Shown piece after piece: positions 16,538 through 24,237 of a stretch of 64,000 bases of DNA. The translations under genes were made by a program, and so were the position numbers. The stretch comes from Syntrophomonas sp. UBA1376 (GTDB lineage: Bacteria; Bacillota; Syntrophomonadia; Syntrophomonadales; Syntrophomonadaceae), in the NCBI GenBank assembly GCA_002305535.1, contig DBRE01000111.1:1-64000 (forward strand). The letters are read 5' to 3'. Every line of letters begins with the position of its first letter. Within the stretch, counting starts at the first letter, position 1. Under the pieces are notes generated by a model that did not search any database, was not told the DNA's origin, and worked only from the letters and a program-made list of their open reading frames with translations.

Positions 16538-16777
16538 ATGAATTCAACCCACTGGTTAAAGCTTGAAGAACAAAAAGTAGCTGAACAGGTAGATAGATAT
16601 TTTAGATCCAGCCGGATGACCTTACGAGAAAAGCTCTTTCACGCCCTACTGATCGCCCAATATGATTTGGAAGCCCATCATTTTTGTTCCGAAGATGAAC
16701 GCCAGCGTCTCATTCTGTATATTGATATTTTGGAATCAATGCTATCCAAACTACAGGGTCTTGAAAAGCAAGCCTAA
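16538..16777 (+). CDS. Small unknown charged helical protein, 79 residues
   Basis: The start is ATG at 16538, chosen for the GGAGGT 7 bases upstream. The product (MNSTHWLKLEEQKVAEQVDR at the start) is highly charged and predicted to be two long helices. There is no recognised family, signal peptide or membrane segment. It is the only plus-strand gene for several kilobases. Its TAA stop overlaps the TAG stop of the convergent phosphatase-fold gene by two bases, leaving no room for a terminator between them. Confidence 0.65.
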   Translation: MNSTHWLKLEEQKVAEQVDRYFRSSRMTLREKLFHALLIAQYDLEAHHFCSEDERQRLILYIDILESMLSKLQGLEKQA

Positions 16778-17940
16778 CGGAACAACAGGAATTTCCTCTT
16801 CAACCACCTATACTCCACCAGATATCCTGCTGCCATCAGCAAAAATATCCCACCCCCTATCCAGCGTTGCAGCTGGATTTTATTCTGCAACTTATCAATA
16901 GTTCCTTCCCTTTGTCCGGCATATTGGAATATATTCTCGCGTTCTTCCTGTACTGCCATCAGCTGTTTAATGGTGTGGTATAATTCCTCCTGGGACTGAA
17001 AGTAACGGTTCCAGGTAATAATACGCTCCTTCTTCAGGCTGTTGATCCACATATGAAGAACTGATATCTGGTCGCGGGGCTCAACTGCTATAGCTTCATA
17101 AAGAGGAATCCCCCGAACGTTAAACTGGGTTTTAATACCCAGCAAATATGATAAGGTGGGAAATACATCGATCAACATGGTATCGGTCATTATTACCCCC
17201 GACTTACAGCCCGGACCTCGCATGATCAGGGGCGAGAAATTACTGGTGGAGGAACTGCGCGGAGAAGTAATAACAATAAGGGTTTTATCTAACTGGTCAT
17301 GTTTACGCAGATCATCCAACAGTTCTCCAATATACTGATCCACCTTAGTAATAGACTGGTAATAGTTCTTCTGGTTAAGTGACAGCAAGGCATCCAGGCA
17401 ATCATTAGAATAAATGTAAGTAAAATAGGGATGCTCCGCATTGTATTGTTCAATAGCTGTCTGAAATGCCTGACGGTCATTCTGCTTGGCATCCACTTTG
17501 ATGTATGTTCCTGCCGATAGCATTTCCAACTTGCCCCCGGAAGCATCTACCATCAAGACCTTACGATCTGACTTTTTAACCTGCTCCAACAGTGATTCAG
17601 CTTCCAGCCTGTCACCAGCACTTATAAACTTGTGCTCTTCAGGAAAACTTCCGGTAAGAAGACATGCTTCTGAGGCTTCGATGGAGTTAACCGTAAACGA
17701 CCTGCTTTTCTTGTCAATTACGCCCTCGCTGCCCAGATAATCCATATTGGGCGTATAGGCACTTATAAAACCTTCGTAGTTCAGCCCATCTACACTTATC
17801 ACAAACACCTGCTCGATGGAGATATCCGATGAAACTGCCGACTGTCCACTAGACTCTGTCTGAGCTATTGCGGACTCAACCAGCAGAAACCCCAGTATTA
17901 GAAAAACCACAGATGCAAGTCTGATCGGCTTATATGACAT
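16774..17940 (-). CDS. Membrane-anchored alkaline-phosphatase-fold protein with degenerate metal site
   Basis: This 388-residue protein belongs to the alkaline phosphatase/nucleotide pyrophosphatase superfamily. It shows the first-metal strand FVISVDGLNYEG near residue 48, an S/T-rich SIEASEACLLTGSFPEEH in place of the nucleophile loop, and the family end ITSPRSSSTSNFSPLIMRGPG. Active members have TSDHG where this has TSPRS, so the second metal Asp-His pair is gone. An N-terminal signal peptide (cut near ESAIAQ) and a C-terminal membrane helix (IFLLMAAGYLVEY) followed by basic residues put the domain outside the cell. It may be a binding protein rather than an enzyme. ATG 17940 has GGGGGGAG upstream. 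Confidence 0.7.
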   Translation of the reverse strand: MSYKPIRLASVVFLILGFLLVESAIAQTESSGQSAVSSDISIEQVFVISVDGLNYEGFISAYTPNMDYLGSEGVIDKKSRSFTVNSIEASEACLLTGSFPEEHKFISAGDRLEAESLLEQVKKSDRKVLMVDASGGKLEMLSAGTYIKVDAKQNDRQAFQTAIEQYNAEHPYFTYIYSNDCLDALLSLNQKNYYQSITKVDQYIGELLDDLRKHDQLDKTLIVITSPRSSSTSNFSPLIMRGPGCKSGVIMTDTMLIDVFPTLSYLLGIKTQFNVRGIPLYEAIAVEPRDQISVLHMWINSLKKERIITWNRYFQSQEELYHTIKQLMAVQEERENIFQYAGQREGTIDKLQNKIQLQRWIGGGIFLLMAAGYLVEYRWLKRKFLLFR

Positions 17941-18005
17941 GCGGTCTCCCCCCTTCTCGGTTCTGTAACATATATATTGGGGGATAATGTCACTTAGACC
18001 TGTGC

Positions 18006-19673
18006 TCAGTAACGACCACTGCGGATAATGGAATAAACCAGGAAAAGGCCGAGAATCAGTGCAGTTACGAATCCCGCTTCGGCTAAGGGAATCCTACCAA
18101 ATAAGCTGCTGGTACTGGTATCAGCTACCAACGAGGAACCGATGATTATGCTAGCCAAAATAATCGCGAGAGAGAGCCGGTTAGACAGAACATCGATTTT
18201 GGAAGACAAGCGACGCAGATTGGCATGCTCCATCTTGATTTTAAGATCCCCTTCAGTCAGCATCTTCATGATGGTATCCAATTGTCCGGGGAAAGAACGG
18301 GTGAGGTTAGCGTAGTCCCCTAGCATAGCAGTTACCATTTGTTTAATCTGGTCAGGAGACATTTTTTTAGCCAGCACCTTGCGTCCATAAGGCTCGGCCA
18401 AATCAACCAGACTTATCTCGGGATCTAATTGGGTCACCAGGGTCTCCACGGTCATAAGCATTTTACTTAGCAAAGATACCTCAGCCGGCAAACGCATTTG
18501 GTATTTCACCGATATATCCATTAACTCATGCAAGGCTTCCATAATATCGATCTGGGCCAGAGGCTTTCCATAATACTTGTGCTGCAGAGTACTTACATCT
18601 TTGCGGAGCTCCTCTTTGTTTATTTTTTGATGGCTGATACCAATATCCAAGATAGCCCGGGTGACCGCATCCGTATCGTAACGCATCATGCCTATCAGTA
18701 AGGCAACATATTTTTCCCGAGCCTGGTGCTCCACCACTCCAACCTGTCCAAAGTCGTAGAAGACAATTACCTCGCCCTCACCAATAGCTATATTGCCCGG
18801 ATGAGGATCAGCATGGAAAACGCTATTATCGTAAACCTGTTTAAAGAGTGCTTCAATCAAACGTGACGCTATAAGTCTGCTATCGTAGTTGGCTCTTTTC
18901 AATTCAGCCAGATTAGATATTTTAATGCCACCAACATACTCCATGACTAAAACCCGTTGAGTAGAATAGTCCCAATGGATCTTGGGAATACGAACCGTAG
19001 GGTCGTTGCGATATAACTTATAAAAATTGGCAGCATTACGCGCTTCTTTGTGAAAATCCAATTCATTGATAATGGCCTGACTAAGTTCAGCCACTATTTC
19101 GCTCACCTTATAAAGACGCCCCCACTTGGTGCGCTTTTCTAGTAACTGAGCCAGTTCCATCATTATTGCCAAGTCAGTTCTTACCTGCGCCTCAATGTTA
19201 GGACGTTGAACCTTAACTACTACGTGCTCACCGGTTTTTAGGTAAGCTTCATGAACTTGTCCCATGGATGCCGCTGCTATAGGTTCTCGGTCAAAACTGG
19301 CGAACAGGTCATCAATTAGGATTCCTTCTTCCAGGCACAGCTGCTCCACTTGTTCATAAGGAAACGGTGCTACCCCGTCCTGTAATTTTTCGAACTCCTC
19401 AATATAGGCTGGAGCGAGCAAATCAGGCCTTACGCTGAGCAGTTGCCCTAGTTTAACAAAGGCAGCCCCCAACTCTTCAAAAGCCTCTCTCAAATGTCTG
19501 GCTGCAGACGGTGATCGAAAATCTACCTGCTGATTGGATTTGGTCTTGCCATACTTGAACTTTCGTAAAGTAAAGCGATCAAATATGAAGCCAAACCCAT
19601 GCTTCATCAGGACATTAACTACCTCACGATAGCGCGGCAGATGGTTGACGTGGCTTAACCTTTTACCTAACAT
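18006..19673 (-). CDS. UbiB/ABC1 (AarF) family atypical kinase
   Basis: This 555-residue member of the ABC1/ADCK family has the signature KxGQ motif (ELGAAFVKLGQLLSVRPDLL, residues about 85-104), an alanine-rich loop AAASMGQVHEA replacing the kinase P-loop, the catalytic HADPHPGNI, and YDFGQVG for the DFG motif. Two C-terminal transmembrane helices (IILASIIIGSSLV and FVTALILGLFLVYSII) anchor it. Family members are ATPases linked to lipid and quinone metabolism. An anaerobe of this type may lack ubiquinone, so the role is open. The phasin-like gene immediately upstream forms an operon with it. ATG at 19673 has GGAGGT upstream. Confidence 0.9.
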   Translation of the reverse strand: MLGKRLSHVNHLPRYREVVNVLMKHGFGFIFDRFTLRKFKYGKTKSNQQVDFRSPSAARHLREAFEELGAAFVKLGQLLSVRPDLLAPAYIEEFEKLQDGVAPFPYEQVEQLCLEEGILIDDLFASFDREPIAAASMGQVHEAYLKTGEHVVVKVQRPNIEAQVRTDLAIMMELAQLLEKRTKWGRLYKVSEIVAELSQAIINELDFHKEARNAANFYKLYRNDPTVRIPKIHWDYSTQRVLVMEYVGGIKISNLAELKRANYDSRLIASRLIEALFKQVYDNSVFHADPHPGNIAIGEGEVIVFYDFGQVGVVEHQAREKYVALLIGMMRYDTDAVTRAILDIGISHQKINKEELRKDVSTLQHKYYGKPLAQIDIMEALHELMDISVKYQMRLPAEVSLLSKMLMTVETLVTQLDPEISLVDLAEPYGRKVLAKKMSPDQIKQMVTAMLGDYANLTRSFPGQLDTIMKMLTEGDLKIKMEHANLRRLSSKIDVLSNRLSLAIILASIIIGSSLVADTSTSSLFGRIPLAEAGFVTALILGLFLVYSIIRSGRY

Positions 19674-19706
19674 AGGCGTACCTCCGTCATTTGGAAAACT
19701 GCCATA

Positions 19707-20003
19707 CTATGATTGCTCAAATCGCTTTTCCAGTTCACTGATGCGTGCCTTAAGCTCTTCCAATTCTGATTGAGTTGAGGTGGAGAAATCCTTTTTCCAG
19801 CCACCCATTTCTTCCTGTACCAACTTGCGAATGGCTTTTCTCTCTTCTTCACCCCTTTTTATGAGGTTCTCTACGACCTCCCCAGCCTCTTCCCGACTGA
19901 TTTCTCCTTTTTCCATAAGCTCATCGACTATCTTCTCTATCCTGTCCCGAGTTACGCTGAACATACCCAGACCCAAATACAAAACTTTTTCAATCATTTT
20001 CAT
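19707..20003 (-). CDS. Phasin-superfamily-like small protein (COG3937 type)
   Basis: This 98-residue protein starts MKMIEKVLYLGLGMFSVTRD, continues with charged helices, and ends in a heptad-like ELEELKARISELEKRF coiled coil. The layout matches the small phasin-like proteins often found next to AarF/UbiB kinases in Clostridia. Phasins coat polyhydroxyalkanoate granules, but this short type is not proven to do so. AGGAGG lies 8 bases before the ATG. It is the first gene of the pair, with the kinase start 33 bases after its stop codon. Confidence 0.75.
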   Translation of the reverse strand: MKMIEKVLYLGLGMFSVTRDRIEKIVDELMEKGEISREEAGEVVENLIKRGEEERKAIRKLVQEEMGGWKKDFSTSTQSELEELKARISELEKRFEQS

Positions 20004-20176
20004 ATTATAATCCTCCTTCTTTACGTAATTCTAAGTCATGCTGGTTAACTTCATAGTATCATATGTGAAATGAGCAAACATCATACAAAGCGGTTTATTT
20101 CACCAAAGGCTAAGGGTGCAAAAACCCTTTACTGCTAGACATCGTCATGGTCTACTGCTGCTTATCCGAACTCATT

Positions 20177-20206
20177 TTGTCAATTTTTCGCCTTGATTTC
20201 TATAAT
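20177..20206 (+). promoter_or_regulatory. Promoter of tRNA-Lys
   Basis: TTGTCA (20177-20182), an 18-base spacer and a perfect TATAAT (20201-20206). The tRNA begins 35 bases downstream. Confidence 0.75.
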
Positions 20207-20241
20207 GACAGCCTTTATAATATCAATTGCGGCAATTACAT

Positions 20242-20318
20242 GGGCCATTAGCTCAATTAGGCAGAGCAGCTGACTCTTAATCAGAAGGTTGAAGGTTCGA
20301 TTCCTTCATGGCCCACCA
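20242..20318 (+). tRNA. tRNA-Lys (anticodon CTT)
   Basis: Acceptor arms GGGCCAT and ATGGCCC pair fully, the T-loop is TTCGATT, and the anticodon loop CTCTTAA gives CTT. The 3' CCA is encoded. A promoter precedes it and a strong terminator follows, so it is a single-gene transcript. The mature length is 77 bases. Confidence 0.96.
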
Positions 20319-20348
20319 TTGAAAATCCCAATATATAGGCAAATACAA

Positions 20349-20383
20349 AGGGGAGAAGTTATTAGACTTCTCCCCTGTTTTTT
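20349..20383 (+). terminator. Terminator of tRNA-Lys
   Basis: AGGGGAGAAGT (20349-20359) pairs with ACTTCTCCCCT (20366-20376) around a 6-base loop, followed by GTTTTTT. The stem of 11 pairs is perfect. Confidence 0.92.
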
Positions 20384-20542
20384 ATAACCGATGCCAAACC
20401 GATGCCATAATATATTACAAGGACTCCAACAACCTATCTGACTTTCGATCAGTGTGTCCCACATTTGAGTCGGAACGAGCCCTCTCCAAAGTCATCGTGG
20501 AAACTAAGAAGAAAAGCAAACGGCAGAACGGCAACGCAGTAA
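20384..20542. other. Gene-free stretch past tRNA-Lys, possible integration scar
   Basis: It holds a direct repeat CCGATGCC (20388-20395 and 20399-20406) and a TGTCCCACAT sequence. Such sequences commonly flank tyrosine integrases inserted at tRNA genes. No open frame for an integrase remains. The link to a lost element is a guess from style, not proof. Confidence 0.25.
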
Positions 20543-21619
20543 TCATCTTAGCATTGCTTCAGATAAAAAACGCACCAAGTCTTCCCCCAGCCTCAGATAA
20601 CCTTTCCGGGTAGGATGACGACCGTCTTCTATAAATGATAGGTCGCCCTTATAAAAAGCCTGCCAGCGATCCCATAGACCGATTCCAAGTTCATTAGCTT
20701 TCGCGGTTATCAACTCATTCCATGCTGGAACTTGATCATAATTTACCTGGTCTTTCCCCAGGGGCGGCAGGGTGGCTATAATAGGAAATATCCTGTGTTC
20801 TCTTAGGGTGTTTACTAACTGCACTAAGTCGGTACAATAATCTTCCCAAGAAACACCATTGCGGATATCATTGGTGCCATAAGCTACGATGCACACATCG
20901 GGTTGCCACCGGATAACTTTACCAATAGTAGCCAAGCCCTCAGCTACTGAGGTGTAGCTAACACCTTGATTGTGAATGGCTATGCCGCTACTTAATGCAG
21001 ATAATTGAATATTGCGTAGCTGGCCCATGCTGATCTGCCCTTCGCTTTCCAGTAATCCACCAATTCCTACTTTGACTATGGTTGGGTCTAATGAGGCTAT
21101 AAAGCGGGGCGAAAATGTATAACTCACTTTGGCATAGCCAAGTCTATCCACCTCATAACTTCCCGCAAATTGCCAACTATCCTCAACGATTTGATCATCA
21201 TGGTCAACTCCATAGACACCCACGGCCAAATGAGCTCCGATACTCAAATTGCCTATAAGTTCCCCTTGGAGCAGGTAAAGACCTTCATCAACAGGCAATA
21301 ATCCCCTATGGCTCATTTCTACCTTGGAGTATGGAGTGGCGGAGCTTGCTGCTAAAGTAAATTCTGACCTGGACAATGAACTTCCCGGACTCAGTGCCGC
21401 TTGGTCAGATATAAATCGGTTGTCGCCGCAAGTTCTCGTTACGGTAGAATCTCTCGCCAAGAGGTGATTGGCGTAGGTGGGATACCAAATGGAGCTAGAA
21501 TGGGGATAATTAAAACTTCCCGCTGTGATTGAATCCCCCAGACAGGATACTGTAATAAGTTTTTTTGATGGCACCGGTTGGTTTACTTTAGATAAATGTG
21601 CAGCCAAAGAAACATTCAT
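20543..21619 (-). CDS. SGNH/GDSL-family hydrolase with inserted domain
   Basis: This esterase/lipase-like protein has the SGNH blocks: SCLGDSITAG (nucleophile Ser) near residue 26, YGTNDIRNG (Asn block) near residue 250, and DGRHPTRKGY (catalytic Asp and His) near the end. About 130 residues of beta-rich sequence lie between the first and later blocks, probably a carbohydrate-binding or lid domain. The start is set at ATG 21619, with AAGGTGG 11 bases upstream. GTG at 21634 in the same frame has a poorer site. No signal peptide is evident. The substrate is unknown; deacetylation of a cell-surface sugar or lysophospholipid is typical for the fold. Confidence 0.8.
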   Translation of the reverse strand: MNVSLAAHLSKVNQPVPSKKLITVSCLGDSITAGSFNYPHSSSIWYPTYANHLLARDSTVTRTCGDNRFISDQAALSPGSSLSRSEFTLAASSATPYSKVEMSHRGLLPVDEGLYLLQGELIGNLSIGAHLAVGVYGVDHDDQIVEDSWQFAGSYEVDRLGYAKVSYTFSPRFIASLDPTIVKVGIGGLLESEGQISMGQLRNIQLSALSSGIAIHNQGVSYTSVAEGLATIGKVIRWQPDVCIVAYGTNDIRNGVSWEDYCTDLVQLVNTLREHRIFPIIATLPPLGKDQVNYDQVPAWNELITAKANELGIGLWDRWQAFYKGDLSFIEDGRHPTRKGYLRLGEDLVRFLSEAMLR

Positions 21620-21668
21620 TGCTTGATACACCACCTTGTTCAGTTTAGTTTATCCAAAAAAGCTCCAT

Positions 21669-21701
21669 ATAAAAAAATAACCGCTGCATGATTGCAGCGG
21701 T
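21669..21701 (-). terminator. Terminator of the 48-residue gene
   Basis: ACCGCTGCA (21680-21688) pairs with TGCAGCGGT (21693-21701), then on the minus strand an A/U tail with seven U. It lies 14 bases past the stop of the small gene at 21715 and separates it from the GDSL hydrolase gene. Confidence 0.88.
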
Positions 21702-21714
21702 AACTCCCTATGTG

Positions 21715-21861
21715 CTATTTTGCCAGCTCCTCTGCCAGAGCCTTACTCTTTTCCGATAGAATAAGGGCCAAATGGGCGGCATCTTTAGTTTTACCAAGTA
21801 TCAGAGTTGAAGCCAGATCAGCAAATAGGTTTTTCAGCTCTAAAAATAGTTTCATGCCCAT
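21715..21861 (-). CDS. Small unknown protein, 48 residues
   Basis: The frame runs from ATG 21861 to TAG 21715 and begins MGMKLFLELKNLFADLASTL. AAAGGAGGGGG ends 6 bases before the ATG, an unusually strong site. A clean terminator follows 14 bases after the stop. Signals on both sides therefore support a real, separately transcribed gene. The product is an amphipathic helix rich in Leu, Ala and Lys. No family is recognised. Confidence 0.7.
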   Translation of the reverse strand: MGMKLFLELKNLFADLASTLILGKTKDAAHLALILSEKSKALAEELAK

Positions 21862-22067
21862 TGAAAACCCCCTCCTTTGTATTTATGGTGTAGTTAATAG
21901 AATACTATTTTGGTTATATATCTAAATTATACACAAAACTCGCTCGAGAATGTCATTTAATATGCTAATTACAGAAAAACTCTAGAAATTCTATGCACCA
22001 TAGTCCACTGTCACTAAAACTTCCTCGTTTGTTAAGCACTCTGGGGTGGGAGCATTTGATCCTAATA

Positions 22068-22913
22068 CTAAGCCTGAGCTAAAATCTGACTAATCCTTCC
22101 GACCATCTCCTGAGCGGCAGGAGAATCATATTCTTCAATACGTCCTTGATCCACCAGGTGGTTGAGGTCAGCGTCCCAGGGCAACTGTCCCAAAAACTGA
22201 ATACCACTTTCGTTAGCAATCTTTTCACCCTGACTCTTACCGAATATCTCCAGTTTCTCGCCACAGTGATTGCAGATAGCGTAACTCATGTTCTCAACCA
22301 ACCCAATGATAGGAATATCTAATTTCCGGGTCATTTTCATGGTCTTTTTAACCACCATGAAGGCCAGATCCTGTGGTGATGAGACTAGTATTATGCCGGT
22401 AACTGGCAGAGATTGGAGCACTGTCAAAGGTACATCTCCAGTTCCAGGAGGCAGGTCTACAATCAAATAATCCAGTTCCCGCCAGTCAGTCTCTCCCCAG
22501 AACTGATTAACAGCTCCGGCCAGCAAAGGCCCTCTCCATATCACTGGATCGTCTTCCTGGGGGAGAAAGAAGTTGATGGACATAATTTTTATACCTAACT
22601 CGGTTACCGGAGGAATAATGCCAAATTCACTAGCTTTTAAGGCAACATCTTTTAGTCCAAATGCTTTCGGTTGACTGGGGCCGGTTATGTCGGCGTCGAG
22701 AACACCTACTCTTTTTCCCTGTTTTGCTAGGGTAGCAGCAATAAGAGCGGTAACTGAGGATTTTCCTACGCCACCTTTGCCACTCATGACCACCAGCACG
22801 TGATTAATTTTATTCAATGAACCCAGCAAAGCCTTTTCCGGATCTACCCCACAATGTTCTGGGTCAGATGCACATCCTTGTGCGCTAGGGCAAGTTTTGC
22901 ATTGATCGGACAT
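22068..22913 (-). CDS. Mrp/NBP35-family P-loop ATPase, iron-sulfur cluster carrier
   Basis: This 281-residue protein carries and delivers [4Fe-4S] clusters. The N-terminal CKTCPSAQGCASDPEHCG is the NBP35-style cysteine cluster. VMSGKGGVGKSSVTALIAA is the deviant Walker A, and CNHCGEKLEIFG supplies the CxxC that bridges subunits. DADITGPSQPKAFGL is the switch region. ATG at 22913 has GGAG 8 bases upstream. Anaerobes rich in iron-sulfur enzymes, such as the ferredoxin oxidoreductase and dehydratase here, typically have several of these. Confidence 0.92.
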   Translation of the reverse strand: MSDQCKTCPSAQGCASDPEHCGVDPEKALLGSLNKINHVLVVMSGKGGVGKSSVTALIAATLAKQGKRVGVLDADITGPSQPKAFGLKDVALKASEFGIIPPVTELGIKIMSINFFLPQEDDPVIWRGPLLAGAVNQFWGETDWRELDYLIVDLPPGTGDVPLTVLQSLPVTGIILVSSPQDLAFMVVKKTMKMTRKLDIPIIGLVENMSYAICNHCGEKLEIFGKSQGEKIANESGIQFLGQLPWDADLNHLVDQGRIEEYDSPAAQEMVGRISQILAQA

Positions 22914-22996
22914 AATATTTTCTCCTTCCTTAACCTACATTGACTTTATTATAAACATCCGCTTGCTGAGCGGCAATATATTTTGGCATATGCCCA

Positions 22997-23452
22997 TTAA
23001 TTTTCGGGATTATTTTGACCTATCAGATCAAGTAATGCCTGCTTAAATCTGTGATCGTCCTGGGTAGTTCTGGCGGCGATCTTGCCAATGCGATAACCCT
23101 GTCGCCGGGCCTTCTTATTTATGTAGCGCTGAGCCAGTAAGGAGTCTATATTTTTTTCATCAAGTACTTTTCCGTTGGGAGTAAGGGCTCGTGCTCCTTT
23201 AGCCAAAACCAAGGAAGCCAATCCAATATCCTGAGTAACTACTATATCGCGGGGCCGAGTATGATTAATGATACATAGATCGGCTGCTTCAGGTGCATGG
23301 TCTACTACCAGCACCTGGCCATATTGACTGACAATATTGTGTTCAATACTGGCTACCCATATTACCTGTACTGAGGAAGCTCGGGCTACAGATTCTATTA
23401 TATGCTTAACTGGACAGGCATCAGCATCTACCAGGATTTTGATCGGTTGCAC
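22997..23452 (-). CDS. UPF0178 (YaiI/YqxD) family protein
   Basis: This 151-residue PIN-like protein carries the family marks KILVDADACPVK at the start, DIVVTQDIGLA in the middle and an arginine-rich tail. Conserved acidic residues suggest a nuclease-like metal site, but function is unproven in the family. The start is GTG at 23452 with AGGAAGG upstream. No obvious operon partner: the Mrp-type gene follows on the same strand after 83 bases. Confidence 0.85.
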   Translation of the reverse strand: MQPIKILVDADACPVKHIIESVARASSVQVIWVASIEHNIVSQYGQVLVVDHAPEAADLCIINHTRPRDIVVTQDIGLASLVLAKGARALTPNGKVLDEKNIDSLLAQRYINKKARRQGYRIGKIAARTTQDDHRFKQALLDLIGQNNPEN

Positions 23453-23640
23453 TTCCCTTCCTGTTCGCTGGGCATAGTTGTCTGATGGTACTCTTTCAAT
23501 CAGTTTACCTCATTTTACCATATCTAAGTGTTCCTCAAACCTGAGCAAACCTTTTTCCATACCCTTTTCTCTTTGACTGATGTAAGCTATAGAAAACCCT
23601 TTGCGTATAATAGTTGAACGCGTTCGAGGAGTTGGTTTGT

Positions 23641-24237
23641 TTGTTAAGCGACGAAATGCTCGCTGATCGTATTTTGCGTGGAGATACGGCAGCCTTTGAA
23701 GAGCTGGTCAATCGTTATAAAAACTCCATCTTTCATGTAGTATATCGCCTGGTCGGCCAATATCAAGAGGCGGAAGACATTACACAAGAAGTTTTTATAC
23801 TGGTGTACGATAAACTCTACCAATTTGATCGCACCAAAAGGTTCAGTCCCTGGATCCACCGGATCGCAGTCAACACTGCCATAAGTAACTTACGCAAGAA
23901 GAAGAAAGTGGTTCACTTGAGTTTTGATGAGAGTTATGGGCAGCCTTATGAAGACTACCCTTCCGTTCTGGAAAGTGATCCTGAGGCTATGTTTGAACGT
24001 AAGGAAATTATGGAGGATATTCGGGCTGCCATTTCCGAACTGCCGGAGTCATACCGCTCGGTTTTGATTCTACGCTATCAGATGGATATGAAGAATGCAG
24101 AAATCGCTGAAATACTAGGAGTTAGCAAGGAAAACGTTGAAGTGAGAATTCATCGAGCCCGAAAAGCTTTACGCAGAGTCCTGCTTAAGCATTGGGAGGA
24201 AAGGGGGTTAAAGAAACATGAAATGTCAGCTTTTTGA
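23641..24237 (+). CDS. ECF-type RNA polymerase sigma factor
   Basis: This is a group 4 sigma factor with region 2 (FEELVNRYKNSIFHVVYRLV, EAEDITQEVFILVYDKL) and region 4 (LPESYRSVLILRYQMDMKNA, AEILGVSKENVEVRIHRARK). The start is set at TTG 23641, because GAGGAG (23626-23631) is 9 bases upstream and a -10-like TATAAT sits at 23606-23611. The longer TTG at 23614 would lie at the transcription start. It overlaps the anti-sigma gene by 20 bases. The target regulon is unknown; SigW-like roles in envelope stress are common for this subtype. Confidence 0.92.
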   Translation: MLSDEMLADRILRGDTAAFEELVNRYKNSIFHVVYRLVGQYQEAEDITQEVFILVYDKLYQFDRTKRFSPWIHRIAVNTAISNLRKKKKVVHLSFDESYGQPYEDYPSVLESDPEAMFERKEIMEDIRAAISELPESYRSVLILRYQMDMKNAEIAEILGVSKENVEVRIHRARKALRRVLLKHWEERGLKKHEMSAF

